Assembly: GCA_003008705.1 (NCBI GenBank)
Contig: PDUO01000029.1
Span: forward strand, 445,321 to 509,320
Reading direction: 5' to 3'
Source: Pezicula radicicola
Lineage: Eukaryota; Ascomycota; Leotiomycetes; Helotiales; Dermateaceae
DNA: 64,000 nucleotides
How positions within the stretch are numbered: the first letter of the stretch is position 1; each line of letters starts with the position of its first letter. The translations under genes and the position numbers were made by a program. Below, one piece after another: positions 49,068 through 61,300 of this stretch. A model generated the notes under the pieces. The model was not told the origin of the DNA. It was given only the letters and a program-made list of their open reading frames with translations, and searched no databases.

Positions 49068-50294
49068 ATGGCTTCCAAACCTACCCATCATGCGACGACA
49101 ACGTCCTACTCCGAAAGAGCAGATACCTCCCCTCACCCGCTTACCGCCTACCTCCTACGGCTCATGACACTCAAAAAATCCAACCTCTGCCTCTCGGCCG
49201 ACGTCGCAACCACCAATGCCCTCTTTTCCCTGGCCCAGACGTGCGGCCCTTCAATCGTGATTCTCAAGACCCACTACGATCTCATCTCCAACTGGGACTA
49301 CCACCCCCTAACCGGCACGGGAGCCAAATTAGCCGTCCTCGCGCGCAAACACGGCTTTCTAATCTTCGAGGACCGGAAATTCGGGGATATTGGACATACG
49401 GTCCAATTGCAGTACTGCGAAGGGACCGCGAAGATTATCGAGTGGTCCCATATTACAAATGTGAATATGGTTCCGGGGAAGCTGGTCATAGGGGGCATGG
49501 CCGACGCGGCGGCCAGGTGGAGGGAAAGGAGGAGGTTCAGGGTTCGCACTGCTATTTCTGTGGGGACGCCCAGGGCGGAGAGTGAAGATGGGGATCTGGA
49601 AGAGGGAGGAGATAAGATGGAGGGGTTGATGCAGCCACCTAGGAGTGCTTCGGGCAGTCAATTTCAATCTGGTGGGAATGGGGTTTGGGATGCAGATTAT
49701 AATCTGCAGAATTATAGGGCTGCGAATGCTGGACGGAAATCGAGTATTGTCAGCATTACCACTGTGTCTCAGCGTTACGAACCGTTTGATACAAAGGAGG
49801 AGCGGGATGCCAGTCCTTTTGGGGATGGTTGGGCTAGTATTGAGGAGGGCCCACCATTTCCTGGTATCGAAGAAGCTCCTCTTGAACGTGGACTTCTTAT
49901 TCTGGCTCAGATGAGTTCGGTGGGCAATTTTATGACGGGTGCATATACGGCCGCTTGTGTAGAGGCTGCGAGGGAACACAAGGATTACGTGATGGGATTT
50001 ATTTCTCAGGAGAGTTTAAATCAGCAGCCGGATGATCAGTTTGTGTCTATGACGCCTGGCTGTCAATTACCACCTGAGGGAGAGGAGGAGGAGGGAGAGG
50101 TGAAGGGAGAGGTGAAGGGAGATGGCTTGGGTCAGCAATACAATACACCTGAGAAAATTGTTGGTATTGCAGGCAATGATGTGGTTATTGTTGGTCGCGG
50201 CATCATTAAGGCTATTGATCCGCGAGCGGAGGCTGAGAGGTATCGAAAACAAGCTTGGGAGGCTTATGAAGCGAGAATTGGTGGGAAGTCATGA
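49068..50294 (+). CDS. pyrG: Orotidine 5'-phosphate decarboxylase
   Basis: Last step of UMP synthesis: orotidine 5'-phosphate to UMP and CO2. One exon, 408 residues. The substrate-binding and catalytic region is clear: LSADVAT near the N-terminus, ILKTHYD, and the active-site signature [13 protein letters not shown]. The C-terminal barrel strand with VIVGRGII is present. Between about residues 165 and 280 lies an insertion rich in Glu, Asp, Gly and Ser that yeast Ura3 lacks. Filamentous ascomycete enzymes of this branch carry such an insertion, so it is not a defect. Gene names used are pyrG, pyr4 or URA3. Intact. Confidence 0.95.
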   Translation: MASKPTHHATTTSYSERADTSPHPLTAYLLRLMTLKKSNLCLSADVATTNALFSLAQTCGPSIVILKTHYDLISNWDYHPLTGTGAKLAVLARKHGFLIFEDRKFGDIGHTVQLQYCEGTAKIIEWSHITNVNMVPGKLVIGGMADAAARWRERRRFRVRTAISVGTPRAESEDGDLEEGGDKMEGLMQPPRSASGSQFQSGGNGVWDADYNLQNYRAANAGRKSSIVSITTVSQRYEPFDTKEERDASPFGDGWASIEEGPPFPGIEEAPLERGLLILAQMSSVGNFMTGAYTAACVEAAREHKDYVMGFISQESLNQQPDDQFVSMTPGCQLPPEGEEEEGEVKGEVKGDGLGQQYNTPEKIVGIAGNDVVIVGRGIIKAIDPRAEAERYRKQAWEAYEARIGGKS

Positions 50295-51547
50295 TTACGT
50301 TTTGATTTGAAGCGCATTGAAAGAAACTTTTTATGAACAGAAAACGCTTTACTTGGGGGATTTAGTCTTTCCCCCTTTTTCTTGATTTTTTTCTACGGTC
50401 CGTTGTTGCTATTCATATTGCTAGGTATGATCCGGCTTGCAGATATGCGAAAACGAAACTTCTGCACTGCACTTGGGGTTGATTAGGAGTTTTGGGCACA
50501 CACTTTATACGCATACGCATACGCATCATACATATATACATCCTCCATACGAGGGTGCTTTTGCTTGATTTGGTTTAGTTGATAGAATGGGGGAAGGAAA
50601 AAAATTTCTTGAAAATCTTTGAAAACTCTTCTTCTTTGGTTGGTTGGTTAGTTGGTTGGTTAGTTGGTTGGTTAGTTGGTTGGTTAGTTGGTTGGTTAGT
50701 TGGTTGGTTAGTTGGTTGGTTATTTAGTTGGTGGGTGCTTTGGTGTTTGTTTTGGTGTTTGCTTGGTGGATAGTTTTGATGAATGTTTAGGGCGTGAAAT
50801 GGTGAAATGGTGAAATGGTTTAGATTCGATACGCTTCGTACACAGTATCTTCGTAGATCTTTTATTTTTTCGATGAATGAGAGAGATATTCTTAAATCAT
50901 AGAGAGTTTTGATGTGTGTGATGGAGGTGATTTTTGGACTGTGATATATATACAAGTCTTAGTCTGATAACCTTCGATTTACAACTTAGGAAATAGTTAG
51001 GAAGTTATCGTGCTACCTGTAAAAAGCTTCCCAGCTTATTCCCTACATTACAGGGGGTTACTTTTTAAGAGGAAAGTTCTCCTTCGTATTCTGTGTGGAG
51101 TTATAGTTGTAGATGAGGGTTTGATGGTAGAAACCCCATAGGGTTGTTAGCAGAATCCATAGTTACTAGGGAATTATGAATGAACTGAAGCGAGCCATAG
51201 TTTGAGATTTAGTCACATGTTAATAATTGGTTGGGCTTTTTTAATAGGTGTATCGAGATGCTATACAGCCACCTGCAGAGCCTTATTGTTGTTACCCATC
51301 TAACTCATGCAGATGCCCTGCTGTTGCATACCTAAGCCTCTATTGGCGAATTTTTATTTTCAACCACGTTAGTGAATGCTTATTCAAATGCTGCGTCCCC
51401 TTAAGAGAAAAACTTTATCGGTAATACTAACACTCTTCTTTGAGCATGAACTACGATTTATAAAGCTTCTTCGAGCCACCAAGTTGTATTGCGTTCCTTG
51501 TAAGGACTCGACAATGTCTGGGCTTGAAGCTGTTGGTGCTGCACTTA
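50295..51547. other. Intergenic region right of the decarboxylase
   Basis: About 1.25 kb with no gene. It holds a G/T-rich 12-nt tandem repeat (50637-50735) and then AT-rich sequence up to the Tc1-like element. Confidence 0.5.
50637..50735 (+). repeat. 12-nt tandem repeat (TTGGTTGGTTAG), about eight copies
   Basis: A near-perfect array with unit TTGGTTGGTTAG on the plus strand. Pairs of G separated by T dinucleotides could in principle form two-tier G-quadruplexes. It lies about 340 bp downstream of the decarboxylase stop codon. Copy number is likely variable between strains. Confidence 0.9.
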
Positions 51548-52912
51548 CAGTAACCGACAATTAGTAATAGCCGAAACGCGTAAAAACACGACTTTTCAGA
51601 ACGCGACTTTTCGACTATCCTCCTTACAATACCATACTATGCCACCACAACGAGGCCCACTAACTCCTGCTTCTGGGAATGGGAAGCGCGGGCCTGAAAT
51701 ATCACCTTATATACGTAGGAAGATTATTGGAGAGTGGAATGGTGGGAAATCATAAGCCGAAATCGCAAGAGAATATAACCTATCTCGAGGTACTGTGAGG
51801 GGTACTATTGAGAATAACTACCTTAGAGTAGAGGGAGAGTCTCTACCTCGCCCTGGCCAACCAAAGCTCTATTCGAACCGGGACAATCGAATGATGTTAC
51901 GTAATATTCGACTCTTTCCGAAATATATATTTAATGAGCGACGAGAGGCTACCGGGCTTGAAATAAGCAACTCTACAATTAAGAACCTTTGTCGCGTAAA
52001 TGGTATCCACCACTAGCGCGCAAAGAAACACCCAGAGTTGACAGAGGAAGTAGCAGCTATAAGGCTTCTCTGGTGCCACTACCGGGTACATTGGGACGTA
52101 GAAAGGTGGAGGAAATACATATTCAGTGATGAGTATTCGGTAGAGCGAGGGTCTAGAAAATCGATCGAGTAGGTAATGGGTTTCCCGGTAGACAAATGGA
52201 AGCCAGAGATGGTTACAACCTATAAGAAGGGAAAGGATATATAGGTAATAGTCTAGGCAGCCTTTTAGGGAACTGGTAAGAGGTCAGAGTTGTATATAAT
52301 AGACCGGGATTTCGAATCGAAGAAGCAAGGGTACTCGGCAGCCTCCTACCTCGAAGTTCTCGAAAACCAAGTACTAAAACACTACTACAACGGCCTTATA
52401 TTCATACAGGACAATACCCCTATCCATACTATATATATTATTAGGGATTGGTTTGAGGCAAATGGGATAGATACAACAGATTGGCCTCCTTACTCGCCTG
52501 ACCTTAACCCTATCGAAAATACCTGGTGGGCGCTTAAACGTCTAGCAATGGAGATGTTCCCGGAGGTTATGAAATCAATAGGGAAGACAGAGAAGGATAT
52601 AAAGAACATTGAGGAAGCTTTAAAGGCAGCATAGGAGGCCTTGCCTGACTCTCTCTTTGAGTCTCTAATAGAGAGTATACCGAGGCGGGTTACAGCTTGT
52701 ATTGAGGCTAAGGGATGGCATACAAAGTACTAGGTAGCTAGTTCTAGGCTGAAATTTGGGTAGATTTAGGAAGGCCCTTTTAACTCTCTATTCCTTTAAT
52801 TATAGGCTATTTAGATGTGGTTTATATCTTCTAATTATAAGTGGTGTTCCTGGGTAAGAAAGTAATTTTCGCTTAAAACATGGCTCTGGCTTTTATTAAT
52901 TGTCTAGTACTG
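51548..52912 (+). mobile_element. Tc1-like DNA transposon, full-length but inactive
   Basis: A 1365-bp element flanked by TA (51546-51547 and 52913-52914). The inverted ends align over about 30 bp: left starts CAGTAACCGACAATTAGTAA and right reverse complement CAGTACTAGACAATTAATAA, then both continue with AGCC. The interior holds one transposase frame (51639-52733). Both ends are present, so the whole element is preserved apart from point mutations. Length, TA target and DD34E catalytic spacing fit the Tc1 group. Confidence 0.9.
51639..52733 (+). pseudogene. Tc1-type DD34E transposase with seven in-frame stops
   Basis: From ATG at 51639 to the final stop at 52731-52733 the frame is continuous (365 codons) without any frameshift. 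It is interrupted by seven stops: TAA at 51753, and TAG at 52014, 52170, 52242, 52254, 52266 and 52632. A helix-turn-helix region lies at about 20-60 (EIAREYNLSRGTV). The catalytic residues are visible: FSDEY, then IFIQDN, then exactly 34 residues to the Glu in PDLNPIEN. Stops in positions where Trp or Gln is expected fit C-to-T/G-to-A change (TGG to TAG, CAA to TAA), the mark of repeat-induced point mutation. Confidence 0.9.
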
Positions 52913-53068
52913 TACAATCATCCCTCTTGCCTACCACATAAGTGGATCAATAAAGCAAGCAATAAGCAAGGAAGAGAAGTCGAGAGATTTAAAAGACTGT
53001 TTTTATCCTACTGTATAGAGACGTTTATTTATAGTGCTTATAGCAATATACCAGTACTGCTTGTCTAA

Positions 53069-54030
53069 ACAAATCTCCACGCCAGCTTGACGGTAGAAGA
53101 TTGTCACAAGGAGTACTAGACCAACATATCCGTCAGGGAGGCATTCGAGGCTCGGTTTGGAGCAGCGAAGGGAAATCATCTGCTTGCAGTATTGAAATCA
53201 TGTCTAGAAGACATTCAATTTACGGGGGTGTTTATGGCCATCTTTGATCATGCAGACTTGTCCTCGGCGCGCTCTAAGGGCGAGGTAAGCACTAGAGCAT
53301 CTACTACATCCTAGTACCTTCCTATCCTCAAGTCAATATTTTTCTTTACCACTTTCAGTGCTTCGCAACAAGCTTATGGCTTTTCTATTTAGATTGAGGA
53401 TAAATTGGCAAAGCTTTACACAATATTACAAAGACGTGGTGTTTTTAAACAGTTTAAAGTCATCTTTAAAAAAGACATGAGGACGTTCTGCTTCTTTTCG
53501 AATAGTGCATCGCTAAAATTAGGACCACAAATGAAAGTATTTTAAGGCTCTTAATAGCGTAGACTTTTACAATCCACCAGATAACAGGATCATCTCCTGC
53601 TCTCCCATGGCCGTCCCCAAACACTCATTATCCCACCCTTCCCAGCAACACATATCCTATATACCTTGACGATACCAACAATACCAGAGCTATTCTCGAT
53701 CTAGAAGCTCAAAACCAAGACCGAGAATTAGCACTTACACTCTCGGCCCGCTCTACTGCAACTCGACAACTTCATATTAATCAACTCCCTCCCCAGTTAA
53801 GCACCTGGAAAATTCCTATGTAGTCAGAAAACAGTTCTTATTTCTGTATTCGGTTTTCAGTAGTTGTTCTTGCTATGATTATCACTATCTTTTGGAGTAT
53901 TGTGAAGGGGGGGTTGGGTACTGGGACTGGTCTTGGTGGTATGGTGTTTGGGATTGGGAGTAGGTTTTTTAAGCGACGTGGGCAGAAATGGGGGAAGAAG
54001 AAGAATGTGCCACTGAGGCTTTTGGAGTAG
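53069..54030 (+). pseudogene. Decayed gene with C-terminal membrane anchor, family unknown
   Basis: Three coherent stretches follow each other. At 53069-53284 a frame with one TAG reads VREAFEARFGAAKGNHLL and ends at a good donor (GAG|GTAAGC). At 53393-53540, after acceptor ATTTAG and in matching phase, it continues IEDKLAKLYTILQRRG and a Lys/Phe-rich stretch. At about 53600-54030 a frame with one TAG ends in a hydrophobic helix (VVVLAMIITIFWSIV) and a basic Gly-rich tail. The two internal TAG codons fit mutated Trp codons. No start codon is visible, since the transposon lies directly upstream and may have removed the 5' end. I do not recognise the family. Confidence 0.5.
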
Positions 54031-54193
54031 GTTAGAAGGGAGTTTTATTAGGCTTATATAAAGTTAAGTTTTTGCTTTAGTTGGTGTTAGGTGTTTAATT
54101 GTAGGGGGCTTGTATAGGATGTCCTTTGGTATTTCGCTAAGCTTGATAATTATCTTCTAGATAGGATCTAGGAATTATCTAAGAATTTAAATA

Positions 54194-54361
54194 CCGTGTC
54201 AATTGCTTCCTAGGAGATTATTTTAAGTAGCTCACTTAATATGAGTAACCTACTTGACTTGAGGAACTGACTTAATTTAGGTAACTCAAATACTCGATTT
54301 GGGTAACTCACTTAATATACGGCCCTATTGAAAATGATCTCTTAAAAAGCAATTTTCACTG
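54194..54361. mobile_element. TA-flanked miniature element, family 1, copy C
   Basis: A 168-bp element with 33-bp ends including the TA. Left reads TACCGTGTCAATTGC and on to GGAGATTATTTT, right reverse complement TACAGTGAAAATTGC and on to AAGAGATCATTTT. Both align gap-free with copies A and B. TA flanks at 54192-54193 and 54362-54363. The interior contains four to five 18-nt units, such as GAGTTACCTAAATTAAGT on the minus strand. It lies in AT-rich, RIP-affected DNA and is more diverged than copy B. Confidence 0.82.
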
Positions 54362-54577
54362 TAGTTAAAGTTACATGTTCCTTCTGGTAAGCACATTAAG
54401 AAAACTAGATTCATTTAAAAAGTAACCTTTAATTCCATTTTACAGATTATGAAACTACCTACTTAGTGCTTTACTATTAGCCGAAGTACAAATTTTCTTT
54501 CACATCCGCTCCTGCCCCTCAACACCTTCCCGCCATGAGTGATAGAAGGAGTGTATCATTCATGGCTCCTCTGCCTC

Positions 54578-54853
54578 ATGGCTAGCAGTATATCTCAGTC
54601 AGTTTCGGACTTGACCTTCTTCTCGACATCACATTACATTACTACAATGACTCTCAGCGATGTCGTCGTCGGCCTCTTCATTGCTGCTTGCTGGGCTTGC
54701 ATCGACACCAAGACATACATCAACCCCCACTTCAGAGTTGTACTTGACTCTCCTGCTACAATTGCTGCTCTGTTTGCTCTTGCCGAGCTGCAACCAGATA
54801 AGTCTTATATCCTAAACTCTATATCTACTATCAAGGTGGTACTCAAGCAGTAG
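54578..54853 (+). CDS. Doubtful small gene, no known domain
   Basis: From the ATG at 54578 the frame gives 91 residues with a hydrophobic stretch near 28-41 (DVVVGLFIAACWAC). Composition and codon use in 54640-54810 (C-ending codons, balanced GC) stand out from the AT-rich surroundings, which suggests coding origin. It could be a fragment of a larger broken gene. No homologous family recognised. Confidence 0.25.
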   Translation: MASSISQSVSDLTFFSTSHYITTMTLSDVVVGLFIAACWACIDTKTYINPHFRVVLDSPATIAALFALAELQPDKSYILNSISTIKVVLKQ

Positions 54854-57800
54854 TAACTGTGACAACAAATTTATAAATGACAGAACTTAAAAGTGCCTTT
54901 CACTAATCGTTTAAGGAAGCTTTGAATTACTAATCTAAGTTGGTTTTATGATAAATTGAGGCTTTGTATTGGATAAATCTCACTTCCGAAGATCTTGAAC
55001 AACTCATGGCTTCTTCTGAGCTCCGCTCGGGGTCTAGCACTTACGGAAGAAAGGAGAGTGTTAAGGATTATACATTTGCAAAAGAGTCGAGATGGCCGTG
55101 AAATCCACTTAGCCATGGCTCACCACTAGTTCATAAAAGATCTAATCTATTAATTCTTCAGAGCTGCTATGAGTTTAAAGAGCTGAGAAATTGCCTTAGG
55201 CACCTAGGTGTTTAAATATTAAGCCTGAATCTATAAAACAAACACAAAGAACCGTTAACTAAAACAAGAGGGGGCGCAATGTGTGAATATACTCCAAATA
55301 TATCGTAATACTTATAGATGCGAGAATAAAACTAGAATCCAACTAACCTAAATGAGCGAGCTTAAACATACCTTAATGGAAGTACAATACTAACTTCTAT
55401 TTTCTTTTGAAAATGTTGATCAGCTACCACGTGTTGTTAACCTATTATTGAATTTATTCTTGAATATAATTGTTTGATTATGTTGATCTCAGCAAGGGCT
55501 GCTACTAGTAGGATTAAATCGACTACTAGGGCCCTTACTTGCGTAAAGTTCTTTACTAACAGGGCAATAATATAGGTAGCAAAAACATCTAAGCATACAA
55601 TCAGCTATAGCGACGAGGTACCAAAAACGAAAACGATAGACTCCTATCTAAGTAATATATATTCGCTACTTTCTCCTTAATTCCACCGTCTCGAGTAATA
55701 TTTGCCTCTTGAGGTTAATAAACGCAAGCTTCATACTAACACCAGGCCTTTGTTAAAAATACCTGGCCAATCCCTTAGCCTCCTTTATTCCTTTACTACA
55801 TCTTTCAATCGAGCCTCTTAGATTAAGATAGATAGGTCTATTACTCACTCTTATCTCTATTAGAGCCTCATTCAGCAGCCTTAACATTAACACTTTCCTC
55901 GTCCTTCTCGTCTCCCTGAATCAGCTAACAAGCAAATGAGTTTTATTAAGAAACCTCTTAGCTCGTAGACCCTACGATAAACCACTACTTATACAGTCAA
56001 GAAATAACTTTAGTAGAAAGAAATAGGTTTACTTCTCCTAAAATTATTAATTCAGATTGTTGTTATTCGTTGCTTAACTGTTAATTTATTTATACTTTTT
56101 AACTTAAGTAGTTGAAATACAGTGTCTAGAAAGGGGAAAGATGCTCTTCCTGGGAATTGACACGTGATCTCGCTTCGGGAATTCTATTCTTCCGATTGGC
56201 TGTAGGATAGTTAATCCGGACCGGTCATTTCCCTGGGCCGCCGTGGGAAATAAGACGACACTCTTTATAGATTTAGTTCCTTAGTTCAATAGTTACAATT
56301 ACACTCTTTTGGAACCACCTATTATTGTTTGCCACTGCCACTGATTCAGTTCAACAGAAATCAAAGCTGACATGTCTCTTGAATTCAGGTAGTCGGAGCT
56401 ATATAAATACACAAAAACAGCCCACGGTACCCTTATGCCAGGTCACCTAATTTTCCTGTACCTACAAGTGTACATAAACGCTCGTTTAAGCAATTCTGAA
56501 ATCATTTTTAGACTTCGAAGTATTTTCCTTTCAAAGTCTTTTAGGGACTTTCTTAGGGAGTAGTAGAGTCTATCTATTAGGATCTTCTATCTAATGTCAT
56601 TTGTATCTTACGCTCCTAATATCTAAAGGAATTTTAGTTAGAGAAACTTCGAAAGTAACTTCCTAAAGAACTTGCTCTAAGTTTCTAGGTTACTTTATTT
56701 AACTAAAATGATAATTAAAAATAAGCTAGAGGCGTAGGGGTAAAATTTTAGTAGTTTACTTTCTTTTTTTGCTGGCTAGTTGTATTAGATACAATGCATT
56801 TATTGTGATAGAGATAGAACCATAGTGGAATCATAACAGAGAGCTGTGGGATCTCTACCAAAGCATCGTTAAGGTCTGTTGTTTAGGGACATCCTATTAG
56901 TATATCCACTCCCTTCTAGTCGCATTCTTAGCTTCTTAACGCTATCTTAGAAGAAAAAATAATGTACTAAGAAGTTTTGTCATTTGTACGTTTGCTGTTA
57001 AGTGCTTTTAAAATATATATCTAAGCTTAACGCCCTTAAATAAGGTACTGTATACGCAACACTGCTTTATAAACTACCAGATTCTAGCTCGAAGTAACAT
57101 TCTATCTCAAAATGAAGATAAGGTTTACAGGTCTCCACCTATTTGGACTCTCACGCTTTCTTTCGTGTTTTCTGCAGGTTCACAAGATTCAAGAATTGAA
57201 AGGCGAGAGGAGTTTTCTTCTAGGGAGTCTATAAAATTTGATAGCGTCTACACACGTCCTCGGCTTTGTGAAATTGTAAAAATTCGATATAGGAAGAATA
57301 GGCATAAGAACTTGGTTAAGTGAAATACTCAAACACAAAGAGAATGGGAATATTCCTTTACTGCGTAAATCCTACCAAGCAAGCAAGCTCTCTACGGATG
57401 AAAATAATAAATATAAATATACCCTACCGAAAAATCCCAAGACTAGCAGCACCAGCTATAAACGTTAGGCAGGATGACTTTTTAAAAGTCTAAAGACGAG
57501 GACAATACTTTAATGCCCTTCCACTACATTCCGTTTAGGAAATCGAAAAGCAAAGTTTAGGAAGAGCAGGATAATTAATCCCGGTTCCAAACAGGGACTA
57601 CAGATTTCCTTCCACGAAACAATTTGATTCAAAGCTACTGTAACAATATCCAGTTAGCACAAAAATCGTAGAAGCCGGGAAAGAAATTCCTCGACACTAT
57701 TGTTGTGCTCAACAAGCTACAAGCACCCTGTAATAAACTAAGCATTTCTTCGTACTCACATTTCAAGTAGACAAAGATATATTTCGTAGAAGAAATGGTA

Positions 57801-58370
57801 AATTTTTTGATGCAAGTTATTTTACCATATTTGTTGTCATGTAGCTTTTAGTTGTCATTGTTCCTCTATGTCAAGTAATTCGGTTGGAATATACCTCGGG
57901 GGCTCAGTACACTTCTTCGTTGAGAACTCGGTCTAGAGCCTAGATACCATTTGATGCTGAGCAGCTGAGGTAACCATAGCGTCTGACGGGATCTTGAGCG
58001 AATGTGCATGTAGATCGTGCAACTGATTGGAAACTGTGCATAAGTGCTTAACATCGGAGGTGAGAGGTAAAAGGTAGTCGTTAAGCTACTGTAAGAAGCC
58101 AAGCTCATCGATAAGTTGACTAAATCCTTCTACCTATATTGTGTGGAACAAGTGATGTGCTATACGATGGAGGTAGACTCCAAACCCGAGAAATAGCTGC
58201 CAGGTGAAATTAATTTCTGAGTGTTTGACCTAGAGGATGTCTTCTACACTTGTAGAGAGCATTGCTTGGATGTAGCAAGGTGGTTAATAGATGTTTCGTG
58301 TGTTTAACCTCTTTTCTTCTTACCATACCCCTGAATGATGGTTCTCACAGTAAACCATCACTGTCCAGAA
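54854..58370. other. AT-rich, gene-free DNA with decayed repeats
   Basis: About 3.5 kb with stops in all frames and very AT-rich composition. A GC-balanced island at 56125-56370 begins TGTCTAGAAAGG and might be part of a retrotransposon terminal repeat, but I found no matching end or target duplication. Short peptide-like runs near 55500-56000 could be remains of a polyprotein. This is typical RIP-decayed repeat sequence. Confidence 0.5.
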
Positions 58371-61300
58371 CCATAATTGACCAGGAATCTCATGACGGTA
58401 AAGCTTGGGGGTAAATACAGTAATACCACTAGTACGACTTCCGATGCGACCTCTTCAATTCCAAACTCTCACTCACTCTTCCTCTCCCATTCTGTTCCTC
58501 CTTCTTCTTCGATTCTCGGTTCTCGTACGCCCTTTTCGTGTAGTAAAGTCGGAAATGCCGTGCTTAGTGAAATGATGTCAATCCTATCCAGAGGATGAAG
58601 GATACTTGTGGTTCCCTTGGATACCACAAGTAAAAAGAAACAAGAACTCCAAACACTATATCCCACGCATGACCGAAGCAACATCTCTGATAATCCAGGC
58701 AGGACGTCCCTCCTTATTCCTCTTCGGTTCTCGGTACGGGAATGACATCGCATCGCAATTCTTAAAAGTGAAAAATACTCTCGGCCCTCATTCCCTCATC
58801 GCCTCCAAAATGTCGGCAATCCTATTCATCGGTTTAGTCATACCTCCTCCGCAAGGCTGGACCATGAAGGAGTTCTATAATTTCCATCCTATCTCAGAAT
58901 AGAATAAGAAAGGAACAAGAGATCTTGAAGCTCGCCTATGGGATGCATAAATGAATACCCAGTACAAATCTTGTCGGCCCTTCCTTCCTTTCGATAAAGC
59001 TCATCCTTCTATCTCGCCTATCGGAACGGCAAATTGATATGTAACAAACACTTGATGTTACAAAACTTTCACTCAGTTCCTTTCGGGACCACACACCTCA
59101 CGGGCCACGGCTGGCGGCGTTACTCAGGCATTTTTGTACTAAATAGAAGAAACAGAGAGAAGAAAAGAATCCTTTCGGGCACAAAATAAGCTCATTTGTC
59201 GATCTCAATCTTAATTCCTTCAAGGCTCAAGTACCGGTGAAGATACACTTCCTGGCCAAGGCCTTTTCTTCTTGAGGACTAAACAGTGCCAATGCCAATG
59301 CCGACTCGGTCGGAAAAGGCGAGGGAAAGGATCAAGGGACTTGCCGCTATCGTAAATCGTGAAAGAAATGAGATTGTGTTTTGAAGGAAGAATCAGGGAA
59401 GCCGGGAAGACTGTTCGGATGAATGATGCAAGGCTGAGTGAGGCCGTGAGGGATCCCTTTAAGCTTCAATGATGATCATTTTTAAGCTTGGCCCACTCAA
59501 GCTCTGGCAGTGCAACGGTGCAGTGAGTGTCATATCATTTCTCATGATATTGGCAGTAGACCGAGGCAAGACTTGAGGATCAACAGCGGTGGACTGTGGC
59601 TGTCGCTTCCACAGCCGATGTGGAATATTGGTTTCCACTTAGAAATCCAATACGATTTGGACGATTCTCTCAGCATCAAATCATGGAATAACTAGCAAAC
59701 GCCTTGAGTTGCAACCGTACAGCGGAGTAAGCTTGACCCCCGAGCGAGTTGAGTATTGATGTAAAAACGGAGTTAAGTCGAATATTGAGTTATACAACGG
59801 AGTATCGCAAGCAGCGACATACCGACAATATGACATCAAGCTTACTATATGGAAGTTCTAAAGCAGCCAAAGGGAGCCAAAACGAAAGTCAAGGGTAGCT
59901 AGCCCACGCTTCAGAACCCCTTAGCTAGCTCTAGCCAAACCTAGCGCACAGCCATCCATTGTTTGCATTCTCTTTTTCAACTCTCTCAAGTCGAAACAAA
60001 AGTTCCTCGATTTGGCAAAGCAAAAATGGGCGTCTCGCGGGAGTGACATCAAGATTACTATTTCCAGCAGTTCCCATTTCTCAAATTCTCACGGGCTCTG
60101 TGAATTGGGCCACGGACAATACAGTGCACGCACCATCATGAAAACTTTAAGCTGCTGAACGCTGCAGAAGCAGCCGCAGCGCAGCGCACAGCGACCGCCA
60201 CCGACACGCTACATCTGAGCGCTGCACGCAGAACGCGTGGCATATGTTCGGTACTCGCTACAGATTGCAGAGATTTCCGGCTTCTAGTGGAAACCCGAAT
60301 CTTGCATAACTTTTAGCGTAAAAGATTAAGCTTCGAAATGTGGACGTTCACCACCAGTCGTACCGGGAGTGGAGGGAGGATTGTCCCTGAGCGTTGAACT
60401 TTTGTCTTCTTGCACAGGAATGGTTGGCTGTAGATTTCGAGAGCACACTCCAAAGCTTGTCAATGTTGTGATGATAGAGGCATGGGATGAAGATGAGACA
60501 CATAGTTCCAGACTGAGTCGTGTAGGTTCTGCTGTCTGTGGCGCCTTAGACTCTCGCCTGTCAACGGCTCTGGAGATCGTAGAATGAATTGGATCAGGAT
60601 CTTCTGAAAATGGCGAGACGAACTGGAAGACAGCCAAAACTTGCCTCAACTTGAAGTCGTCTCCCAAAACGGACAACGCATAGAAGAACGAGCCGATTCT
60701 ATGAAGCATGATAGCTTCCCCGCCTGGGTCGTTTAACTCTCAAACGAGACATCCGCTGTGCATCCCCGTGATCTTTGCCTGATCTTCGAGCCAGCTCACA
60801 GGTCGAGAAGGTTCGGGGAAGGGTTGTAGGAGAGAGTTGAGAACTCAGCCTTGAGCCCTCCGAGACACTGTTCTAATTTCTACGAGAGAGCCTTGAGCGA
60901 TCGCTAGTTGAGGTCCACTTCAGGTCTTAAACGGAACGGTATATCTTCCCAGAGCGGACACACCCGTTGAGGGAAGCCAGGGACCTTGCCGCAACTTCAG
61001 TTTAGCTCCCTCCATTTTTATTAGACGGGTTCATGCCTTTGGATGGTTGTCTTACAACACACCACAACAAGAGCATTGTTGTTATGACCATAGCTTTGAA
61101 GTTATGGGAGTCGACCTCAGTCAAGATCTCCAACCGACTGCACCGACCAAAAGTCATGACGCCTTTCTAGGCGAAGGAGAATTGTCTGTCGCAGGATCAT
61201 CCCAACGTCTGGGACAACAGGACGGGGTTTTGGTCTGGTTGGAGTCTGTTGAACCATTGGTGTTGTGAGATCTCTTCAATAACCGAGAGAAGTGGTCCCG

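Noticed and set aside
56125..56370. A possible solo retrotransposon terminal repeat starting TGTCTAG
   Set aside because: I could not find a matching CA end, a target-site duplication, or a second copy in the window, so only the GC-balanced composition supports it.
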